From: Plazaster borealis
Lineage: Eukaryota > Echinodermata > Asteroidea > Forcipulatida > Labidiasteridae
Length of the DNA stretch: 64,000 nucleotides
NCBI GenBank assembly: GCA_021014325.1
Contig: CM037474.1
Span: 25,365,488 to 25,429,487, forward strand
Direction of reading: 5' to 3'
The notes under the pieces are model-generated. The model did not search any database and had not been told where the DNA came from. It worked only from the letters and a program-made list of their open reading frames with translations. Positions 33,071-43,151 of the stretch are shown here, in pieces. Numbering within the stretch: position 1 is the stretch's first letter; each line of letters opens with the position of its first letter. Position numbers and translations under genes: made by a program.

Positions 33071-36000
33071 GTAATAAATTATAGACCTACAACAGGGCCC
33101 AGTTTTATAGAGCTGCTTAAGCCCAAAAAGTAGCTAAGCACAGCAAAAAATTATGCTTACCGGAATAACGTTACCAGCCAAACTAAACATGTCACAAGTA
33201 CAATTTGCGACTGGTGTCGTGCTCATTTCTGCTTTGCAGAAAATTGTTAAACATTATTTTCTGCTTAGGCAGCTCTATAAAATTGGGCCCAGTCCTGTGA
33301 GGAGGGGTTTGATGGAGGATTAGAGTCTTACCCAAATAACCTGTGAATTGCTGTCCCCGTAGGACTCTGGTGAAAGCACTACCTCAGCCAGTACTTGTTG
33401 TATACTTGTTGTATACTTGTTGTATACATGTACTTGTTGTATACTTGTTGTATACATGTACTTGTTGTATACTTGATGTATACTCAGTGTATACTCAGTG
33501 TCTACTCGATGATTCGATGTATACTCGATGTATGCTCAGTGAATACTTGATGTATACTTGGTGTCTACTGGATGTAGGCACAGTGTAAACTCAATGTATA
33601 CTCGATGTATACTCGGTGTATACTCGGTGTATTATATACTCAGTGTTTTTTCGAGTCCTGCAGGAAAATAATCACAGGTTCTTTCAGTTTTGTACGTAAG
33701 CACACCCCTGTTAAATTTATCTGATCATACTTTTTCTGAATGAATAGATATAAATTTAATTCATGCTTTGTTTTATTTTTGCCTGTGGCTTAAAATATCA
33801 AAGCCATCAGCTGACCAAGTGTGCTCTCAAAATTCGGTGCACTTTGGCCCAATTTTATGGCTCTGCTAAACACGGAGCCTTTCTGCACTTCCGGGATTAG
33901 ATGTGTATAAGGGGAAGGATGCTCACTTAGTGTGAAGTACAGTACGCACTCGCATGCAATGAAACATTTCTTCTCATTTATTCTTTGGTGTTTATCATTA
34001 CAATGAACAGACAGAGCCAAAGAATTACTCAAAAGCATCCCAGTCACGATTTGTCAACCTTTTCAACTACAAAGACTTTCTCGAAATAGAACCACAAAAA
34101 TTTGTATATATTGAATTGATATAAACCCCAAATTCATGCCCAGATCAACCACATAATATGACAGCAGACCATTCATGCCAATTTCATCATGTTTATAACT
34201 CATACATGTATTATTCATGAAAGTTTTATGACAATTTATTTTTTTGCTACACTCAGAATCTGGGGACCATTGTTCTCTCTGAAAAAGGAACCGTTACCAA
34301 GCTGAAGGGCTCGAAGAACAAAGCAAAACAACCCCAGCAGAAACTTGGGTTCAGACCCATCTTTCCCAAATCTAAGCCAGGCACGCTGGCACCCCAGCAA
34401 GAGGACTCTGCACAGCAAGCAGACAAAGATCCAGGTCAGATTGCCGAGTGTCCACCAGCAGAAGATGAACCTAGCAATGCTGTAGATCATTCCTATGCCG
34501 TCAGAAAGGGTCAAAAAAAAGAGTTTGTCCCACCGAAAGAGGTCAAATTGTTACAGGGACTGCTGGTGAGAACGCCGACCCTAATAGACAGGGCACAGTA
34601 CCATTGCCTACTGAGTGCCGTGCAAAGTCAATCAACAGACATCATCGCCACGGAACTTTTGAGAATCCCCGCTATCCGTGAGAACCTCGTGGGTGTATTG
34701 TCCGATCAACTCGGCATTCGCCCGGACAAGCAGAAGGGTCACAAGATCGGGGAAACGTCCGTGTTGATGCAGAAGGATTTCCTGGAACTGAAGATGCATT
34801 GCTGGGAGGACATCATTTGTGAGTTTATCAAGAAGTACCCGGAGCTGGTGGAGATCCTCCTGAAGATCATGCTGACTCCTGAGGCTCGCAAGAGCGCTGT
34901 GAAAATCCAGCAAATTATTCCTAAGTTGGCTACTGTGTATGGAATTGTGCTGCAACACCGCAACCATGAGCTGAGTCGTGTCCAACGTCTAGTCGGATGC
35001 CTCTTTGCAGACAATGTCGTGGAGCAAAAGGTAAATGGTATTCAGCTCAATAAGATCCAACATGTGGAGCAGGTTGATTGGTCTTGTTTCAACTCTGCAG
35101 AGTTTAACAATACAAACTTTAATCAAGCTCATGAACCTTTTGGAAGGGCTCTTTAGGCCCCCTGAAACTTAAATTTTTCACCAAATTAGCCACAAAAATT
35201 CATGAAACTTTCATATTTTTTTTTTTATAATGAAAGCAGTTCTGTACTTGTTGGCGTGTCTTGGCCAAGCAGTCGAGCCCACCGGCACAAACTCTGGTGT
35301 TTCTGATCAGAAGAGTGTTGGTTCGAGTCCCGGTCTTGACACTTGTCCTTAAGCAATGAACTTAACCAATACTAATTCATCCTTCGGATGGAATTTAAAG
35401 CCATTGGTTCCGTGTGCTGTGTAATGCATTGTAAAAGAACCCAGTGCACTTATGTAAAGAGGAGGGGTTTGCCCCGGTGTTTCTGTCATGGTCTGGCAGC
35501 AGTATGCGCCACCTCACCTTGTAACTTGTACCTTTCAAGGTGTTGTGTTACAGTTATGGTTGTTTAGTCTCATAACATAATTCTTAACAACCTCCACCAA
35601 ATTTGTTATTTCGGTGCCAGGAGTGCCATTTATGACAGACATGGCACATTATAAATGTACACTATAGTTATCATTATGAGTCATTCTCTATTTCTGTTAA
35701 TAATGGGAGTGACTGACACATTTATGTAAACTTTTCTTTGAAGAGTTTTTATATACTCGTCTCTAGTTCCTCTCAGAACAACCACTTCTTCCAAGAAGTG
35801 ATGGTGACACAGTCGTCACCTGAAAACTTTTTTATTTACCTTCCAATCCAACCCTTAAGTGCGGGAGTAACCCCAGGAATTACACAAATGCAGAAAAGTT
35901 CCACTAGTTACTGGCTCCCCAGCAAGCCCAAAATTTTGATTGGCGGGTAGGGGTGTTGGAAACCTCAGAACCTAGCACAGGCTGTCAGCAAGACATCCAG

Positions 36001-36548
36001 AAGCCTGCTACAAAGAACAGATGGCCCACTTTATCAGTGGATTAGATCTGTGTAGGTCTGTATGGCTGTACAATTTTGTGCACAAAGTATATGAGTGAAA
36101 ATATTTTTTCAGCTCCTAAAAAAAAACTACACAACTCGTAAATCTGATCCCCCTTTTAGATATGTGGAATGGTCCAGTCTAGGATATCAAGGACCTTGAC
36201 CCCCCCCCCCCCAGGGAGTTGCGCTTCAGGGAAAAAGTGAAATAATTCAAATGTGCCATGACTTTTAAGGGTTTTAAAAAGCTTCAAATCTTACTTTCAC
36301 TCAAAGACAAACCGTTGTTGTGGTCTTGTTCTAATCATGTATAGGTGTACGACAGAGTGAACAAGCTCGGCGTCTGCTCCAGTTACAATCGAATACAACA
36401 AGTGAGACGAGGAGCTGCAGCCCTATGCACCCCGAACGAGTCCAACTCAAAGAAACGAAAAGCTCAGAAGTATGCGGGTACGCCGGGTTTCTCTGAGATC
36501 GGTGAGATGTTCGATCGGGAGTCGGACGTCGTCAGGCGCGCGAGGTGA
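32717..36548 (+). CDS. Three-coding-exon gene: Cx2C/Cx2C zinc-module protein, N-terminal half of a DUF6589-associated family
   Basis: The spliced coding sequence joins 32717-33070, 34257-35030 and 36345-36548 and predicts 443 residues. Each intron starts GT and ends AG after a pyrimidine-rich tract, and both coding junctions are phase 0, so the frame stays open. Residues 22-25 and 63-66 form Cx2C pairs, resembling a ZAD-like zinc module. The middle (about residues 215-376) is predicted helical, with blocks such as IIATELLRIPAIRENLVGVL and VYGIVLQHRNHELSRVQRLV. Residues 412-415 (KKRK) could be a nuclear signal. From memory, the same order of blocks occurs in large cnidarian, amphioxus and echinoderm proteins of unknown function that often end in a DUF6589-type, transposon-related domain. 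That domain is absent here, so the gene may be a shortened or domesticated copy, or it may continue by alternative splicing. No biochemical function can be assigned. Confidence 0.72.
33094..33290. mobile_element. Family G MITE (in intron 2)
   Basis: Ends GGGCCCAGTTTTATAGAGCT and AGCTCTATAAAATTGGGCCC. Interior has AAGTAGCTAAGCACAG and GACTGGTGTCGTGCTCATTT. It begins only 23 bases after the splice donor, so read-through of exon 1 would translate its first 40 bases. Confidence 0.9.
33390..33650. repeat. Intronic ~10-bp minisatellite
   Basis: Starts as TTGTATACTTG units and changes gradually to CGATGTATACTCAGTGTATA units, so the array has at least two homogenised sub-blocks. It lies inside the 33071-34256 intron. 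33650-34256 holds a weak G-like end near 33845 and otherwise nothing. Confidence 0.9.
34257..35030 (+). CDS. Coding exon 2 (linker and helical core, residues 119-376)
   Basis: The acceptor follows a T-rich tract (TTTTTTTGCTACACTCAG) and the donor is CAAAAG|GTAAATGG. The exon is 774 nt, exactly 258 codons with no stop. Its first third is a low-complexity K/Q/P/E linker (KQPQQKLGFRPIFPKSK). The rest has alternating hydrophobic heptads and the family-like blocks DFLELKMHCWEDIICEFIKK, KYPELVEILLKIML and LQHRNHELSRVQRLVG. The frame continues to a stop at 35156, but the residues after 35030 look like read-through into intron. Confidence 0.78.
35265..35545 (+). repeat. SINE2 (tRNA-derived, in intron 3)
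   Basis: A-box-like GGCCAAGCAGTCGAGCCCAC, B box GGTTCGAGTCCCGGTCTTGA, then the body GTTCCGTGTGCTGTGTAATG and ATGGTCTGGCAGCAGTATGC. A reverse copy lies at 49.5-49.75 kb. 35546-36344 shows nothing else except poly-C at about 36198-36211. Confidence 0.85.
36345..36548 (+). CDS. Coding exon 3, terminal (residues 377-443)
   Basis: The acceptor ATGTATAG precedes VYDRVNKLGVCSSYNRIQQV, which directly continues the VQRLVGCLFADNVVEQK end of the previous exon, as in related proteins where this block is unbroken. A basic cluster SKKRKAQK follows, and translation stops at TGA 36546-36548. The stop overlaps a possible donor (CGAG|GTGATG, exon end 36544), so a longer isoform splicing into downstream exons cannot be excluded. 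An AATAAA lies at 37272, about 720 bases further on. Confidence 0.65.
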   Translation: MYDRVNKLGVCSSYNRIQQVRRGAAALCTPNESNSKKRKAQKYAGTPGFSEIGEMFDRESDVVRRAR

Positions 36549-36819
36549 TGCAGACCACGGTGCAGGTGTCTTCTTCTTGTTTTCACCATTCAAATCCATG
36601 CAACGAAATTGACTCAGTAAGGAAAATTAGGCTGCCCCCCTTTTTTTGTTCACAAGATGGTAGTCATTGGTGCTGTGGAACACCGGGAACAAGACAGACA
36701 GAGTGGGAGCATGATAAAGGTTTATTCTACTGTGCCCGATCAAAATGTAGGTAGTGCAAATCGCCTTGACAGACCTGTTCATGAATCCTACGATGGCATC
36801 TGCCTTATCGCCTTCAATA

Positions 36820-37235
36820 GACCTATCCAATAAGCCCAGCCCACCAAGGCACCTCTCTTATATCTTCAAATAGACCTATCCATTAAGCCCCGCCCACCTT
36901 GCATTGCCATATAGCCTCCAATAGACCTGTCCATTAAGCCCCGCCCACCAAGGCATCTTCCATATGGCCTCCCATAGATCTATCCATTAAGCCCCGCCCA
37001 CCTTGCATTGCCATATAGCCTCCAATAGACCTGTCCATTAAGCCCCGCCCACCAAGGCATCTTCCATATGGCCTCCCATAGGTCTATCCATTAAGCCCCG
37101 CCCACCTTGCATTGCCATAGCCTCCAATTGACCTGTCCATTAAGCCCCGCCCACTAAGGCATCTTCCATATGGCCTCCCATAGACCTATCCATAAAGCCC
37201 GCCCACCAAGGCATCTGCCATTATGGCTTCCAATA
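36820..37235. repeat. ~54-bp minisatellite with dimeric higher-order unit
   Basis: About eight units share ATAGACCTATCCATTAAGCC and CCGCCCACC. They alternate between a type with AAGGCATCTTCCATATGGCC and a type with TTGCATTGCCATATAGCC, giving a period of about 107 bases. The array lies just downstream of the terminal exon and abuts family O. Confidence 0.92.
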
Positions 37236-37515
37236 GACCATGTAATCTGTGACATCAGAATTAAATCTTACAATAAATCTTATTATTATTTTATGGAGAT
37301 TGCACTCTCTGATTTGTATAAAGTTTTGATATCGAAAAAGGGGGAGCATCTCCAAACCTGTTCAGCTGTTAAGTTATAATTCTTGAATTTATGTGGAAAT
37401 TATGACACCAAAATGTATAAGAAATTCCCATATGACAAGTGGTGTATCTTGCCTGCCAGAAAGGCCCTAGAATGTACAGGGTCACTTTTGTTGCTTACAA
37501 AGGTTACATGGTCTA
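37235..37515 (-). repeat. Family O repeat, copy 4 (reverse)
   Basis: Begins ATAGACCATGTAATCTGTGA, includes CAGCTGTTAAGTTATAATTC and TCTTGCCTGCCAGAAAGGCC, and ends near GAATGTACAGGGTC. It holds the first AATAAA (37272) after the gene's stop codon. Confidence 0.78.
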
Positions 37516-37724
37516 TATACCTATCTACAAAGCCCTGCCCATAAGGTTCATCTGATTAATAATAAAGAACATTTTGCCACTGGTTTCTTCAGTCTCAGAG
37601 GTGAAGTATGTCGCCCTAGATCAAAAACGCAAAACCTAGTAGTCCAAACGCCTGCAATTTGTTAATATTATGTTAAAGGATTTTCACAGACTTTTGTTAG
37701 AAATGTTGAGATACATTCAGTGCA

Positions 37725-38113
37725 TTAAATGCAGGGTATACTTTTGGTAAATGTCAAAGACCAGTACTCTCACTTGGTGTATCTGAACATATGCATTTAA
37801 GATAACGAACCTTTGAAAATTTGGGCTCAAATGTCATCGAAGTTGCAAGAAAATAATGAAAGAAAAAACCAACTTAGTTGCATAGAATTGTGTGCTTTCA
37901 GATGCCTGAGAAAGGCTTCATGCTTCAAGCCTTTCTCTGATTCAAATCTTTGGGTGAAAAATCCCTCTTTCTCTAAAGCTACATTACTTCAAAGGGGTTC
38001 GTTTCTGACAATGTTTTATAATATCAACAGCTATCCAGTGCTCTTTACCAATTAAGTTGTTATGATCCGTAATTGTTGGAGTAATTACCAAAAGTACATG
38101 TATATCCTCCCCT
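37725..38113 (+). mobile_element. MITE family A variant (A2), decayed right end
   Basis: The left flank is TTAA with GTATACTTTTGGTAAATGTC. The centre is a GAAAGGCTTCATGCTTCAAG palindrome like the 14.7 kb copy. The right TTAA has mutated. Confidence 0.78.
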
Positions 38114-38901
38114 GAGGGAAATCATAGTGGAGTCTACTTTGGGTTAATTGCACAATCGAGGGGCACTCATCTCATAGATCCTGCCTTGGTGTATTCCATG
38201 TGTGTAAACCAGGCATGTAACTTATCGGCTGATTTCCAGTTTTTGTTTTCTTATTCAACTCAAACATTGCCATTAAAATATTGAAAGCGCTGTTCATGCT
38301 GTATGTGCTTGGACAGTTTTTCTTTTGTTTAAGTTCAAGTACTAGTAACATGGTGGGGTTTTTTTACGAAATCAGAATGAACTGTGAGCATAGATCATTA
38401 AAAGAAAACAAGTTGGTGAACACAAGTTCCGATTTTGTTAATTCATTGATTTAATTCTCACGACGAAATGTCCAACTACAAAGAAAACTAACGGCATTGT
38501 AAAGAAATTGACTTTACAACCGTTTAAAAATATATCATTTTATATGAACCTTCACATAGTTCTGTCTGATTTGGTAAGAACGTGTCATTTTATGCGGGAA
38601 TGATGGCGACAGAATTGGGGTTTTTTTTAGGTAGGAGGGTATAATTTCAGCAGGGTACACCGGGTGTGGTTGACCTTTGTGTCACGTGTGGCGTTGGCTG
38701 CAAGTATGCGAAAAATAAAGTTTGCATCAAGGTCACCCCATCAAACAACCTTGATGCACTTGGTTCATTATCACAATGTCGCAACAAGAGTGTATACCTG
38801 AAATTGAAGAACGTTTGTGGCACTACAGCTTAGCAAGTCCTACAGGGTGACTTGCCAACCCCGCCCCTCCCTAACCCTACTTGTTTACGCATCACGGGCC
38901 T
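38114..38901. other. No recognisable feature
   Basis: Mostly AT-rich sequence with no shared repeat or coding signal. Confidence 0.4.
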
Positions 38902-39581
38902 ATAGACTGTGCAAGTCTCGCGCGTATCGGAACGAGAAAACACGTCAAACGAAGAAAACTTTTTTCTCTGAAATAAAATCTTTGTTTTAAATTATATCTA
39001 AATGTTTATAAAATCAGTTTTAGTTTTTATAATAAATGTACAAATAATGTGTTAATTATTTTTAAGCAAAATTAAAACTCTGGGACAAGGATGCTTATTT
39101 GATCTTAACTTTTCAGAAACCACTTACCTACGTGGATTCGCGATGGTCACACGGGCGTAAAATTAACGCTTGGCGCAGTTTATAGAGAACGCTGGCGCCT
39201 CAACAACCATAGACTGCAATGAAAGGGCTTCGCGTTGCAATTGCAGCATCTGGTGATTATCATCGTGCATCCAAAACAAGCGTTTACGATTGTGATCGGA
39301 AGTGAGCGCACAGTTCTTAATTTTTCGCAGCAACCGGAAGCTGAGGTCAAGTTTAATTCTCGGGTTTTCTTCGTTATATTGTTGAATTGATTTTACTTTC
39401 ATATTTTTTATCACTAAGTAGGCCTATTACATTTCAAACAACATATATATTTTTCACGGTTATAAACCACGTTTAACTAAAATAATTGACAGAACAAAAT
39501 CTTGCCCACGTAAATCTCCATATTGTTTGGGACCACAATGGTCCCGGAAGTTCAAATATGCGCGAGACTTGCACAGTCTAT
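38902..39581 (-). mobile_element. Family Q element, long form
   Basis: The ends TAGACTGTGCAAGTCTCGCG and CGCGAGACTTGCACAGTCTA are perfect inverted repeats 680 bases apart, next to an inner GGGACCACAATGGTCCC. A minus-strand frame at 39163-39414 (83 codons, ending AFSINCAKR) fills much of the interior. It could be a remnant of the parent element's gene, but I do not recognise it. Confidence 0.78.
39163..39414 (-). pseudogene. Unidentified 83-codon frame inside family Q
   Basis: Charged sequence with KLDLSFRLLRKIKNCALTSD and RLFWMHDDNHQMLQLQREAL. It lies wholly between the Q inverted repeats and is absent from the short Q copy at 18.7 kb, as expected of an internally deleted derivative. No known domain was identified, and it may be a chance frame. 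Confidence 0.25.
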
Positions 39582-39721
39582 TGGGCCAATGATGTTGACG
39601 GAATGACCTGCGCACGACACGTACGCGAGCGATAATTATTCGTCACAGTAATAACAGTACAGGTAATATGCAAATAACCATAAATTAATCGGTCTATCAT
39701 TTATATCAAATCTCACTGCCT

Positions 39722-39930
39722 TTTCATTTTCTACACATTTGGTGTTCGATATGTGGCATGGTATACCCCCCCCCCTATTGTGTTTTCATTGTGTTCTGGG
39801 AATCTCATGAATTCTTTAGAGGATTTTAGGGGGGTACTTCTGTGCAAGAGGAAAATAGTGTGTTAAAGTATATGGAACATTTGGGGGGGGGGGGACACCC
39901 TCTGCCACATATCGGGCAGAGTATTTTTCT
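39722..39930. mobile_element. Family W MITE, uninterrupted
   Basis: Ends CGATATGTGGCATGGTATAC and CTGCCACATATCGGGCAG, with poly-C and poly-G runs just inside each. This is the empty-site version of the interrupted copy at 11.3-12.3 kb. 39931-40262 shows nothing recognisable. Confidence 0.82.
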
Positions 39931-40262
39931 GCCAACATGTATACCACGTAAAGTTGTACAAATTTAAGAGTTGGTTCTGTATTGTTTAAGTTTTTAAAGA
40001 GGGAAGATTGGTTTTTTGTTTTGTTTTTAAGTCAAAACTTGATAGTCAACTCAAATTTGAACGTATAAAAACAATTAAATAAGTATTGTTTGAAGTTATA
40101 AATATAGGTTTTGTGAGGATTATCTTTCATGCCGTTGTGGTGTTGTGTTTACTGTTTACGAAATTACAGTTTGAACAAAAAATAAATCTGAACCAAAATT
40201 TGAAAGATGACGTTTTAGAACAAAAGCCAAATATTTGTCAGGGTTATTTACCCCAAACGTGA

Positions 40263-40670
40263 CTTGAAGCTCTGCATTGGGGATCAGGTTGGCTAATTAG
40301 TGGTTTCTTTCAACTCTGTAGACCCCGGTTCGAATCCCGCTTTAGACCATGCAGGGCCCAATTTCATAGAGCTGCTTAAGCAGGAAATATTGCTCAACAA
40401 GTGTCTGCTAAGCAAAAATGAGCAGGATACCAGTCACTAGTACATGTGACATGGTATTTCGGCTGGTAACCGTATTCTGGTAAAAAGCTACTTTTTGTGC
40501 TTAAGCAGCTCTATTAAATTGGCCTAGATTGGGTTTTCAGTCTCTACCTGATATGGGTTTCCCCCATTTGGGGTTTTCACTCCCACATCAAAACAAAAAT
40601 TAGCATTTCTTCACCGTGTCCTATTCATCCTGTTATTGGCACTTGCGCTGTTGGGTGTGTGATGAAATAA
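40263..40670 (+). repeat. SINE3 (tRNA-derived) interrupted by MITE G
   Basis: The tRNA-like part has GGATCAGGTTGGCTAATTAG and CCCGGTTCGAATCCCGCTTT. After the G insertion the body resumes with GATTGGGTTTTCAGTCTCTA and runs to an A-rich end. Body-only and reverse copies are at 51.45 and 52.4 kb. Confidence 0.75.
40353..40527. mobile_element. Family G MITE nested in SINE3
   Basis: Ends GGGCCCAATTTCATAGAGCT and GCAGCTCTATTAAATTGGCC. The insertion splits SINE3 between its tRNA-like head and its body. Confidence 0.85.
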
Positions 40671-40742
40671 AATTAAAAAAATTAGGATAGAGTAAGGTTT
40701 GAGGTGACACTTTGGTAATCGTTTCTGAGCAGTGTTCGACTT

Positions 40743-40939
40743 TGGCCCAAATTCATAGAGCTCCTTCAACAGGAAAAATTAGCTAAGCACAACGAAATTA
40801 TGCTTACAGGATAAGATTACCATACAAAAAAAACATGTCACATGTACAGTCCGTGACTGGCATCCTGCTTATTTTTGCTTAGCTGAACATTTTTAAGTAA
40901 TATTTTTGATTAAAAAGCAGCTCTAGTTAATTGGTCTCT
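40743..40939. mobile_element. Family G MITE, diverged
   Basis: TTGGCCCAAATTCATAGAGC at one end and GCAGCTCTAGTTAATTGGTC at the other, with GACTGGCATCCTGCTTATTT inside. It is more mutated than the other G copies. Confidence 0.8.
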
Positions 40940-41013
40940 GAAAAGAGCCAGTTTGTTAATTAAAAAAAACCTTATTTAGGCCACAATCGTCAGGCTGTTT
41001 GATTCGGCATATA

Positions 41014-41180
41014 CTCTGATTTTGGTGTGTTTTTTACATCATTTTTACCTTTCAGTACCCTGATTTTGGCCTACTGTACTCCGATTTTGCCGATCTTTGC
41101 TTTAATTTGGCTTAGACTACTCCGAGTTTGTTGGCCTATCATTGCCCTAATTTGGCTTATACCCCGATTTTGCCTGTTCA
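41014..41180. repeat. Degenerate ~20-bp tandem repeat
   Basis: Six or so units of the type TACTCCGATTTTGGCCTA, alternating CGATTTTG and TAATTTGG versions. Confidence 0.65.
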
Positions 41181-41454
41181 GAGATGTTGTTCACGAGCGA
41201 AATTGAAGTGGAAACGATGTGTGTTTACCGGGGAATATACTTCTGGTCCGCCCAAAGGCACAGGTGCACACAGTTAACCATTTTGTGTATACCTCGGGTG
41301 CATCTCTCTATGTTGTATCACAGTGCAGTTGCCACAAACTGTAACATAATCACTATCGAATCACATTGCGACATACTCCAAAATATGTCAAGTGTTTTAT
41401 TGTGATTCATGAACAGGTTTTGTTGTTTGCTTGTCGAGAGGAGAGCTGGCATGA

Positions 41455-41560
41455 TGTAACTTTTTGAACCAATCAGGTAACAGTTAGCCTAAGACGTCAC
41501 GTGAGATTCAACCAATCGAAATCCTTGACTGATACGCCCAGAGCCTAACGTGATATAAGG
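41455..41560 (+). promoter_or_regulatory. Promoter-like motif cluster
   Basis: Two CCAAT boxes (AACCAATCAGG near 41468, CAACCAATCGAA near 41510) flank GACGTCACGTGA near 41495, which combines a CRE-like site and an E-box. The spacing suits an NF-Y/CREB-type promoter. The 120-codon frame at 41584-41946 downstream has no recognisable product, so no gene is assigned. Confidence 0.25.
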
Positions 41561-41946
41561 CGTTATATCATGGGCCCAAACAATTGTTAAGTAGAAAATA
41601 TTGCATATTATTTGCTTTGCAAAATAAAGCCTGGCGCCATGAAGTCGTAACAGTATTAAAGTGCACTGCCCCACTTTTCGCTGACGGACCCAAAACATTT
41701 AGATTTTTCTTTTTCTTTTCAGATTATGATGTTTCGGAAAACATGAAAATAGCTCCGCGTACTATACCACCCATATTACACGAACTGCTTGTAAATGTCA
41801 TTTGCTTGCACATGGCTGCCGGTTTCGTGAGAGAGTATCAGAACTCGGCAATAACTCAATCATTTGTATCTTTTAACTTGCTTTACGTTCCCGGTCATTT
41901 CGGCAAAAACAGCCGTTTTCACTCATGCACTCTGCTATTAAAGTGA

Positions 41947-42790
41947 TTTTACCTCTGAAGTTGAAACCGACATTCAATTTCACTGTGAGGCATGCGAATT
42001 TATACAGTATTGTATTCAATAAATTTCATGAGGTGTTCTTTTTAGCCATGAAAAATCAGCATTCAATGAGCATAGTATTTCCATGGCCTTTATTCTAATT
42101 TGGCTGTTTTCATCTTTTTAAATTTGTGTTCTTAGTCATTTAGTAATTTAATTTTAATGTTTGTTTGTAGATGCTGGGCACCTCTGGAAAACAGTGTTTC
42201 ACTGAGAGGTCTCCCCAGGGTAAATAAGAAATACATAAAATAAAATAAATAGTATAGGAACAACTATAGGTTTCTGAGAAAAGCTGCTGCGAATTTGAAT
42301 AGTGAGCGGGTTGTTAAATTGAATTGTAATCTTTGTTTAATCGCATGTTTAATCGCAGAGGACCACTCTTGCTTTACACATTTGGTGATATTGAATGAAG
42401 GTTTTGATGAGCTTTCAATTTCGCAAAAAAAAACACCATTTAAATTGGCAGCTTATTTGCTTAAAACGACCGGGAAAACCTATTGAGGCTTACTAATCGT
42501 TGACAGCTTGTTGTGTGTTTTTTGTCTTCTTCCCTTGTTTTCGTTCAGTTTCTCAAATGTACGGAAGCGTTAAAGAGACATTGAGTCATGACTTAAAGAG
42601 GTTGAGCCAAGATAGGAAGAATTTCTTTAAAACACGTTTTAAATCCTTAAATACACCTATATCTACTAAAATAACACAGTGACACAATTACAGGATGCAC
42701 AGGGTTTTTTTGCAACTGCAGTTTTCACCACTCTTAATACACTCGCCTCAGTCAAAAATCGGACCAACAGCCGTCGGCGCTTAAAATGTG
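41947..42790. other. No recognisable gene
   Basis: Short frames at 42295-42486 and 42500-42682 lack motifs. The sequence is AT-rich and shares no clear repeat with the window. Confidence 0.4.
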
Positions 42791-42910
42791 TCCCTAGAAA
42801 TTGTGTAGAATCGTGACATCACTGTACGTACTCCTCTACGCCGAATGGCTGTTTGCTGTGGCACACAGAAAGTTTTACGCGTCATCATCACACACATGTA
42901 AAACAGTTGC

Positions 42911-43057
42911 ATGATATCTGACATAAGCGACGATAATTCTAGCGTTGATGTTTTTTCTGAAGACGAGAACGACGAATTTTCTTGTTCTTCACATTCTTGT
43001 GATGATGGCAGTGACTTAGAAGTGTCGACGAACGATACTCATGTAATTGAACCGTAA
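42911..43057 (+). pseudogene. 48-codon acidic ORF, possible transposon gene N-terminus
   Basis: The sequence begins MISDISDDNSSVDVFSEDEN and is rich in Asp, Glu and Ser, ending in VIEP before the stop. Short acidic leaders ending in a similar EP motif occur at the start of P2X7-like/transposon-linked proteins of invertebrates (from memory). The stop is created where the palindrome begins. Confidence 0.3.
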
Positions 43058-43151
43058 CAAATATCGGTATAATCGTGACGTCACCTTACGTACTGCTGCT
43101 GGATTCATGCAGCAGTACGTAAGGTGACGTCACGATTATACCGATATTTGT
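43057..43151. repeat. Perfect palindrome, 43-bp arms and 9-bp loop
   Basis: The arms 43057-43099 and 43109-43151 are exact reverse complements. Each contains the CRE-type GTGACGTCAC, and the loop reads TGGATTCAT. Confidence 0.95.

Noticed and set aside
33071..33133. Read-through end of the first coding frame (PSFIELLKPKK)
   Set aside because: Encoded by the start of a family G MITE after a good splice donor. The same residues would arise from any G copy.
34632..35014. Minus-strand frames of 117 and 91 codons
   Set aside because: They mirror coding exon 2 of the + strand gene, whose frame, splice sites and family-like blocks are better supported.
36836..37235. Regularly spaced repeats resembling a CRISPR array
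   Set aside because: The whole ~54-base unit repeats, with no unique spacers, in an animal genome. It is a minisatellite.
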